Origin: a bacterium
GTDB lineage: Bacteria > Patescibacteriota > Minisyncoccia > Phycocordibacterales > UBA10002
Direction: 5' to 3'
Assembly (NCBI GenBank): GCA_030649775.1
Contig: JAUSFR010000019.1
Span: forward strand, 1 to 27,741
DNA length: 27,741 nt
Below, piece after piece: positions 26,663 to 27,741 of this stretch. The notes under the pieces are model-generated. The model was not told the origin of the DNA and ran no database searches. It saw only the letters and a list, made by a program, of their open reading frames with translations. Within the stretch, counting starts at the first letter, position 1; every line of letters begins with the position of its first letter. Position numbers and translations under genes: made by a program.

Positions 26663-27741
26663 ATGGAAACGAACGAAGACAAAGTTATTGTCCTGAATGG
26701 AAGTACGCTTACGCAGGAACATATTTTAAAAATTGTTTCGGACAAAACGGTAACGGTAGCGATACACGAAAAGGCAATTCACGCCATCAATGAATCCAGA
26801 GCTTTTCTCGAGAAACACGCCGAAGAGCAAATCATTTACGGAGTGAATACGGGCTTCGGTCCGATGGCTTCACACATCATCAGTCGTACACAGTTGCTTG
26901 AGCTCCAGAGAAATCTTGTGCGAAGCCACGCAGTTGGTATGGGTGAACCCATCAAGCCGGAGTACGTCCTCGCCTCCATGGTCGTTAGGCTCAATACCGT
27001 TATCAAGGGGTATTCGGGTATTTCACTTGAGCTTGCGAAACGACTCGAGACATTTATCAACCGCCGAATTATTCCCGTGGTGCCCACCCACGGCGCAGTA
27101 GGAACGAGTGGCGACTTGGTACAGCTCGCGCACATCGCCCTCGCGCTCATCGGAGAAGGAGAAGTTTTTGTGGGCGGGAAGAGACAGCAAACCGAAAAAG
27201 TGCTCAAGACGCTCCACATCCCCTCGTATACGCTTAAACCGAAAGAAGGTCTCTCACTCATAAACGGTACGGCGGTGATGACCGGCATTTCGGCACTCCT
27301 TTCCGTGGAGGCCGAAGACCTCCTGCGTTTGGCCGTTATGACCGGCGCGCTTTCACTTGAGTGCATCAACGGATTTGACGACAGTATTTCAAAGAAAATC
27401 AACGCGGTGCGACCTCACGAGGGACAGAAAGCGGTTGCGGAAGAGCTTCGCCACATTCTTTCGTCCTCCAAACTTCTCCAGAGTCGTCCAGTATTCAACA
27501 AAAATCACCACGTGACGGACGACACGAGAGAGATTCCCGAAAACGTGCAGGATGTGTATTCCATCCGCTGTATTCCGCAAATTTTGGGACCAATACGGGA
27601 AACTCTGGAACGCGCCAAAAAAGTAATCGGCATAGAACTGAATTCGGTAACCGATAACCCTATCGTTGATTACGAAAACAAAAGGTTTCTGCATGGAGGG
27701 AATTTTCACGGCGAGGCGATTGCGACCGTGATAGACCAGCT
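26663..27741 (+). CDS. Histidine/aromatic ammonia-lyase (3' end cut by window)
   Basis: Family enzymes remove ammonia from His, Tyr or Phe with a self-made MIO cofactor. Seen: IIYGVNTGFG (catalytic Tyr59), LQRNLVRSHAVGMGE with Ser88-His89 as in histidine ammonia-lyase (Tyr- or Phe-specific enzymes have His-Leu or Phe-Leu), PTHGAVGTSGDLVQLAHIAL, LSLINGTAVMTG, ELNSVTDNP and FLHGGNFHGEAIA. The MIO triad reads Thr148-Ser149-Gly150 instead of Ala-Ser-Gly. The frame is open to the window end, so about 359 of roughly 500 residues are present. The start ATG 26663 has a weak AGGG 8-11 bases upstream. HAL is the favoured call; no other Hut genes are in view. Confidence 0.88.
   Translation, partial: METNEDKVIVLNGSTLTQEHILKIVSDKTVTVAIHEKAIHAINESRAFLEKHAEEQIIYGVNTGFGPMASHIISRTQLLELQRNLVRSHAVGMGEPIKPEYVLASMVVRLNTVIKGYSGISLELAKRLETFINRRIIPVVPTHGAVGTSGDLVQLAHIALALIGEGEVFVGGKRQQTEKVLKTLHIPSYTLKPKEGLSLINGTAVMTGISALLSVEAEDLLRLAVMTGALSLECINGFDDSISKKINAVRPHEGQKAVAEELRHILSSSKLLQSRPVFNKNHHVTDDTREIPENVQDVYSIRCIPQILGPIRETLERAKKVIGIELNSVTDNPIVDYENKRFLHGGNFHGEAIATVIDQ

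Overview
The window most likely comes from a Candidate Phyla Radiation (Patescibacteria, probably Parcubacteria-type) bacterium. This is inferred from short single-domain versions of universal proteins, an alanyl-tRNA synthetase that stops after the editing domain, a compact ribosomal operon, near-leaderless genes with extended -10 promoters, and intergenic spaces filled with low-complexity inverted repeats. TGA is used as a stop (alaS and the 26.4 kb gene), so this is not a UGA-recoding lineage. The standard bacterial code fits throughout.

Region 1 (1-9.4 kb) is a mixed housekeeping and nuclease region. It holds mnmA (cut by the window start), an ATP-cone/Mrr-like endonuclease, a RecB/Cas4-like PD-(D/E)XK nuclease overlapping an MGMT-family alkyltransferase, an unknown two-helix membrane protein, alaS, a small unknown gene, an actin-fold (PilM/FtsA-like) protein and an unknown single-pass membrane protein. 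A 164-bp nested inverted repeat follows.

Region 2 (9.4-14.5 kb) is the infA-rpmJ-rpsM-rpsK-rpsD-rpoA-rplQ-rplM-rpsI operon. Almost every spacer is a designed-looking hairpin. rpmJ, rpsK and rpsD share one composite leader: a long stem or three-way junction, exactly 3 nt, a covarying hairpin, exactly 4 nt, then AUG. rpsM, rplQ, rplM and rpsI are preceded by CTAG-rich inverted repeats that start at the upstream stop codon and end next to the start codon. rpsI is followed by a second copy of its last nine codons that differs only synonymously.

Region 3 (14.5-20 kb) is the chaperone set grpE, two small unknown genes, dnaK and dnaJ. Between dnaK and dnaJ lie two minus-strand units, each with promoter, 58-codon ORF and terminator.

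Region 4 (20-25 kb) looks like an accessory insertion. It has an intact tRNA-Arg(CCG) surrounded by partial copies of related tRNA genes, a small ORF, then an amidohydrolase, an AsnRS-like protein and an archaeal/eukaryal-type AspRS, each with ordinary bacterial expression signals.

Region 5 (25-27.7 kb) holds a HIT protein, a candidate small RNA with a consensus promoter and a terminator, a secreted BamE-like protein with an operator-like palindrome in its promoter, and the first 359 codons of a histidine/aromatic ammonia-lyase with a T-S-G instead of A-S-G cofactor triad.

The most promising undescribed item is the r-protein leader motif (9698-9796, 10387-10602, 11029-11194), which may carry the ribosome-binding sequence to the start codon by folding out an intervening hairpin.
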